Positions 59,399 through 64,000 of a stretch of 64,000 bases of DNA are shown here, piece after piece; position 1 is the first letter of the stretch; every line of letters begins with the position of its first letter. The DNA is from DASPHG01 sp963849605 (GTDB taxonomy: Bacteria; Actinomycetota; Thermoleophilia; Solirubrobacterales; Thermoleophilaceae): the NCBI GenBank assembly GCA_963849605.1, contig CAWKHX010000002.1, forward strand, positions 1 to 64,000, in the 5' to 3' direction. Below the pieces are notes generated by a model. It worked only from the letters and a program-made list of their open reading frames with translations. It was not told the origin of the DNA and ran no database searches. A program made the position numbers and the translations under genes.

Positions 59399-60498
59399 AG
59401 GCCATGAAGGTGTCGAAGAGGTGGACCGCGTCGTGCGGCCCCGGGCCGGCTTCGGGGTGGTACTGGATCGTGCGCGCCGGGACGTCGCGCAGGACGAGGC
59501 CCTCGACCGTGCGGTCGTACAGGTTCAGGTGCGACAGCTCGGCGGCGCCGAAGTCGGTCTGCCAGCGAAGCGGCTCGTCGGACTCGAGCCGCTCCTCGCC
59601 GTTCGGGCCGAGCACCGCGAAGCCGTGGTTCTGCGAGGTGATGTCGATCTTGCCCGTCTCGAGGTCCTTGACGGGGTGGTTCGCGCCCCGGTGGCCGAAC
59701 GGCAGCTTGAAGGTCTCCAGCCCGACCGCCCTGCACAGGAGCTGGTGGCCGAGGCAGATGCCGATCACCGGCACCTTCCCCACGAGCTCACGGACGTTCT
59801 CGACGACGTAGCCGAGCGCGGCCGGGTCGCCCGGGCCGTTGGCGAGGAAGACGAGGTCCGGGTCGCGCGCGAGGAGGTCCTCGGCGCTCGTGTGCGCAGG
59901 GGTGCAGCTCGATGTGCGCGCCGCGCTCCCCGAAGTTGCGGATGATCGAGCCCTTGATGCCGGTGTCGATCGCGATCACGCGCGGCCCGTCGCCCTCGAA
60001 CACGACCGGCTCGGACGGCGTCACCTCGCACGCGAGGTCGCGGCCGCTCATCGACGGCTCGGCCTCGATCGCGGCTTGCGCGTCCGCCTCCGGCGTGTCA
60101 CCGGGGAAGATGCCGCCGCGCATCGATCCCTTGTCGCGGATGTGGCGGACGAGCGCGCGGGTGTCGACCTCGGTGATCCCCGGCACGCCGCAGTCGGCGA
60201 GCCACGTGAGCCAGCCGCCCTCGGCGGCGGGCGCGTCCTCGCGGTCGATCGCCTCGCGCATGACAACCCCGCGCGCGTGGATCGAATCCGACTCCATCGC
60301 CTCCGTCGAGACGCCGTAGTTGCCGATGTGCGGGTAGGTGAAGACGATGATCTGGCCGCGGTAGCTCGGGTCGGTGACGGACTCCTGATAGCCGGACATC
60401 GCCGTGTTGAACACGACCTCGCCCGTGATCTGACCCGGCGCCCCGACGGCCTCGCCGTCGAAGCGGGTCCCGTCCTCGAGCAGGATGTAAGCGCTCAC
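59385..60498 (-). CDS. carA: Carbamoyl-phosphate synthase small subunit, one apparent frame break
   Basis: The N-terminal domain (YILLEDGTRFDGEAVGAPGQ, MSGYQESVTDPSY) and the class-I glutaminase (GICLGHQLLCRAVGLETFKL with the catalytic Cys, and QYHPEAGPGPHD) are present. The frame breaks near 59897: AHIELHPC is followed in the next frame by HTSAEDLLARDPDLVFLANG then PGDP. One extra base fits and gives about 370 residues, a normal length. Start GTG 60498, overlapping the hydrolase stop as GTGA. CarB is intact, so a sequence error is likely. Confidence 0.93.
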
Positions 60499-61016
60499 TT
60501 GATGAGCCCCTGGACCTGCTTGAACTCGTCGGTGCCGGCCGCGCCGAGCAGCTCGAAGAGGGCGGTCTCGACGCTCGTCACGATCGCGCCGGACCGTTCC
60601 ATCTTGTGGAGGCCGACGCTCTTGTTCGCGGCGGTGCGCGACGTCACCGCATCGCTCGCCACGTGCACCTCGACGCCGCGCTCGAGCAGGTCGTGCGCCG
60701 TCTGCGAGACGCAGACATGTGTCTCGATCCCGCACACGAGCGCCTGGTCACGCCCGTCGAGGTCGAATCCGTCGGCGCGGGCCGCCGAGAAGCAGGTCTT
60801 CTCCACCGCCTCGACGTCGCCCAGCTCATCGACCGTTCGGCCGAGCCCCTTCGGGTACTGCTCGGTGACCACCACCGGCACGCCCAGGATCTTCGCGCCC
60901 TCGATAAGGCGGCGCGTGCTCTCGACCACGTCGTCGAAGCCCTCGACGGCAGGCCTGAAGGCCTCCTGCACGTCGACGACGACGAGCGCTGCCCGCTCCC
61001 GGTCGAGCGTCCTCAC
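60495..61016 (-). CDS. Isochorismatase-family cysteine hydrolase
   Basis: 173 residues. The catalytic triad of the family is visible: Asp15 in LVVVDVQEAF, Lys in VEKTCFSA and Cys in CGIETHVCVSQTAHDL. Relatives hydrolyse nicotinamide, ureidoacrylate or similar amides. It lies inside the pyr operon between pyrC and carA with 4-nt overlaps on both sides, so a role in pyrimidine or carbamoyl metabolism is possible but unproven. GTG start at 61016. Confidence 0.88.
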   Translation of the reverse strand: MRTLDRERAALVVVDVQEAFRPAVEGFDDVVESTRRLIEGAKILGVPVVVTEQYPKGLGRTVDELGDVEAVEKTCFSAARADGFDLDGRDQALVCGIETHVCVSQTAHDLLERGVEVHVASDAVTSRTAANKSVGLHKMERSGAIVTSVETALFELLGAAGTDEFKQVQGLIK

Positions 61017-62367
61017 GCCGGGACGGCTCCGATGGCGAACGTGCGCTCGCGGTAGGCGACCGCCCCTGCGGCGATCGTCATGCGTACCCGTCCGGTCATG
61101 ACGCGGCCGCCGAAGGCGCAGTTCGCCGAGCGGCTCTCGTAGCCCGCCTCACCCACCTGCCACTCGGCCGCGAGGTCGAGCAGCGTGACGTTGGCCGGCG
61201 ACCCGGGCGCGAGCGTCGGCACCGCCAGCCCGAACGGCGCGCCGCCGGCGGTCATCCGCTCGATCAGCACCGCCAGGTCGAGGATCCCGGGCTCGACCAG
61301 CTCCGTGTGGAGCGCGGCGAACGCGGTCTCGAGCCCGGTCACGCCCATCGGCGCGACCTCGAACGGCTGCTCCTTCTCCTCGCGCGCGTGCGGGGCATGG
61401 TCGGTGGCGACGCAGTCGATCACGCCGGACCGGAGCCCGTCGATCAGCGCCTTGCGGTCGTCGTCGGAGCGCAGCGGCGGGTTCATCTTGAAGTTGGCGT
61501 CGAGCGCGCGGACCGCCTCGTCGGTCAGGCAGAGGTGGTGCGGGCTCGCCTCGCAGGTGATCGCGACGCCGGCCGCCTTCGCCTGCTCGACGGCCTCGAC
61601 CGACTCGCGCGCGGACAGATGCTGGATGTGGATCGCCGCGTCCTCGTACCGCGCGAGCTGCGCGTCGCGGGCGATCATCGTGGACTCGGAGATCGACGGG
61701 ATGCCGGTGATCCCGAGCTGGGCCGAGACGGCGCCCTCGTGCATCGCGCCGTCGCGCGACAGGCTCGGGTCCTCCTCGTGAAGCGCGATCAGGCGGCCGG
61801 CGAGGCGCTGGTACTGGAGCGCCTGGCGCAGGATGCCCGCGCGCGCGACGGGCCGCCCGTCGTCGGTGAACCCGGCCGCGCCCAGGCTGGCGAGCTCCGC
61901 CATCTCCGTGAGCGCGTCGCCGTCCTGGCCGACCGTGACCGCGGCGAGGAAGCCCGTCGGGATCCGCGCCTCCTGGCGCGCCTGCTCGCGCAGCGCGCTC
62001 AGGATCGAGCCGTTGTCCACGACCGGGTCGGTGTTCGGCTGCCCGAGGATCGCGCAGTAGCCGCCCGCGGCGGCCGCGCGCGTGCCGGAGGCGATGTCCT
62101 CCTCGTCCTCGCGCCCGGGCGTGCGCAGGTGGACGTGCGGGTCGACGAACGCCGGCACCGCGACGAGCCCGTCGCCGTCGATCACCTCGGTGCCCTCGGG
62201 CGTGGGCAGCGAGTCGCCGACCTCCGCCACCTCCCCGTCGCGCAGCAGGATGTCCTGGGCGCCGTCGAGGCCCGCGCGCGGGTCGAGCAGCCGGGCGCCG
62301 CGGATCAGGACGTCCGTTGTCGCGGTCGCGGCGGAGTCGAGCGGCGGTGCGTCGAAGCGCGGCGCCA

Positions 62368-62368
<1 letters not shown>
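61013..62368 (-). CDS. pyrC: Dihydroorotase
   Basis: 451 residues from ATG 62368 (TGATG overlap with pyrB). Metal ligands are visible: DPHVHLRTPG, the bridging region in AAAAGGYCAILGQPNTDP, His in HIQHLSARES and EASPHHLCL, and Asp in CVATDHAPH. It is a class I dihydroorotase of the Bacillus/allantoinase group. Confidence 0.96.
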
Positions 62369-63317
<949 letters not shown>

Positions 63318-63321
<4 letters not shown>

Positions 63322-63854
63322 GCCGCCACCCTTTCGCTGATGACCACCTCGTCGATGCCGTCCAGCTCCTCGACGCGCACGAAGACGCGCTCGGAGGCCG
63401 CCGTCGGCAGGTTCTTGCCCACGTAGTCGGGCCGGATCGGAAGCTCCCTGTGGCCGCGGTCGGCGACGACCGCGAGCTGAACGCACGCCGGCCGCCCGTA
63501 GTCGAAGAGGGCGTCGATCCCGGCGCGCACGGTGCGTCCCGTGTAGAGGACGTCGTCGACCAGGACCACGGTCATGCCCTCGATCGGGAACTCGATGTGC
63601 GAGGCGTGGACGGTCGGCTGGTTGCGCGTGGCCACGTCGTCGCGGTAGAAGGAGATGTCGATGTCGCCCAGCGGGATCGGCTCGCCGACCAGCTCGGCGA
63701 CGAGGTCGCGGAGGCGCTGTGCGAGCACTGCGCCGCGGCGATGGATCCCGACGACGGCGAGACTGCTCCCGCCCGTCTTCTCGACGATCTCGTGCGAGAT
63801 GCGCACGAGCGTGCGCCGCATGTCCTCGCCGTCGAGGACGACCTTGTCGCTCAC
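63318..63854 (-). CDS. pyrR: Pyrimidine operon regulator PyrR / uracil phosphoribosyltransferase
   Basis: 178 residues. The PRPP loop VVLVDDVLYTGRTVRAGIDA, the FYRDDVATRNQPTV region and a GIHRRGAVLAQRL start are typical. PyrR binds pyr mRNA when UMP/UTP is high and also has weak UPRTase activity. The matching RNA site lies just upstream of this gene. GTG start at 63854. Confidence 0.96.
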
Positions 63855-63865
63855 TTCGCTCCTTC

Positions 63866-63884
63866 CTGGCCTCTCTGGACCGGG
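63866..63884 (-). promoter_or_regulatory. PyrR-binding RNA element in the pyr leader
   Basis: The transcript reads CCCGGUCCAGAGAGGCCAGG (63884 to 63865). This contains the UCCAGAGAGG core of known PyrR-binding loops within a short stem (GGUC with GGCC, one A bulge, then CC/GG). It lies directly before the AGGAAGGAG ribosome site of pyrR, so binding would block translation, as proposed for mycobacteria, rather than act through a terminator; no terminator is visible. Confidence 0.75.
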
Positions 63885-63913
63885 TTAAAGGGGCTGTCGG
63901 CGCGAGCGTAGCA

Positions 63914-64000
63914 CTAGGACTTGATGTGAACCGGCGGGCCGCGCTCCGGGAACGGAATTTGCACACGATCGAAGTCGCGCGGGACGATCGTGGCCTCGAA
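63914..64000 (-). CDS. Unknown protein, C-terminal fragment
   Basis: The last 28 codons of a gene that continues beyond the window: FEATIVPRDFDRVQIPFPER and GPPVHIKS, then TAG 63916-63914. The composition and codon use look coding. It is too short to assign to a family. It is upstream of pyrR on the same strand; the 59-nt gap carries the pyr leader. Confidence 0.55.
   Translation of the reverse strand, partial: FEATIVPRDFDRVQIPFPERGPPVHIKS

Overview
The window is a very GC-rich stretch of bacterial chromosome with dense, mostly overlapping genes and strong G/C preference at third codon positions. The gene content points to Actinomycetota. It has an actinobacterial integration host factor (mIHF), DUF3052, DUF1707-FHA and a DEDD-exonuclease/GIY-YIG fusion. 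RNase Y together with a Bacillus-like gene order suggests a deep lineage such as Thermoleophilia (Solirubrobacterales/Gaiellales). The lineage is an inference. No tRNA, rRNA, CRISPR array, IS element or phage gene was seen.

Layout. 1-6 kb (minus): miaB (partial), a lipoprotein, rny, recX, recA, a VOC protein and a secreted LVIVD-repeat protein. 6-8.5 kb (plus): a Tat-exported FAD oxidoreductase and a DUF1707-FHA protein. 8.5-13.5 kb (minus): thpR, cinA, a RodZ-like protein and ftsK. 13.6-18.7 kb (plus): exonuclease/GIY-YIG fusion, a two-component system, DUF554 and crcB. 18.7-38.3 kb (mostly minus): rnj, dapA, dapB, an M16 peptidase, pnp, a GGDEF/HD-GYP protein, a peroxiredoxin, rpsO, two small secreted proteins, ribF, truB, nrnA, rbfA, ylxP (DUF503), infB, nusA, rimP and dtd. 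38.3-40.5 kb (plus): a YbjN-like protein and an SGNH/RTX protein. 40.5-45.2 kb (minus): TPR protein, coaBC, rpoZ, gmk, mihF, pyrD and pyrK. 45.2-56.1 kb (minus): four exported surface proteins, two of them large MBG/YDG-repeat proteins. 56.3-63.9 kb (minus): carB, carA, a cysteine hydrolase, pyrC, pyrB and pyrR, with a PyrR-type RNA site ahead of pyrR.

Read along the minus strand, the window joins blocks that lie near one another in Bacillus: the pyr operon, then gmk-rpoZ-coaBC, then rimP-nusA-infB-rbfA-truB-ribF-rpsO-pnp-dap-rnj-ftsK-cinA-recA-rny-miaB. It therefore carries pyrimidine synthesis, translation and ribosome assembly, the RNA-decay set (RNase Y, RNase J, PNPase), lysine/peptidoglycan precursor genes and recombination genes. 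The main break is an island of about 10.5 kb of exported proteins that separates pyrK-pyrD from the rest of the pyr operon.

Two features run through the whole window. First, several otherwise intact conserved genes (FAD oxidoreductase, cinA, nusA, pyrK, carA, probably pnp and infB) are broken by single-base frame changes, and the larger MBG protein has many more. Sequence error is the simplest explanation for the housekeeping genes. Second, at least four genes (recX, thpR, truB, pyrD) appear to start with CTG inside a CTGA overlap with the upstream stop codon. The most striking regulatory signals are a perfect intrinsic terminator overlapping the start of rimP, the PyrR site, and a palindrome duplicated upstream of both MBG genes.
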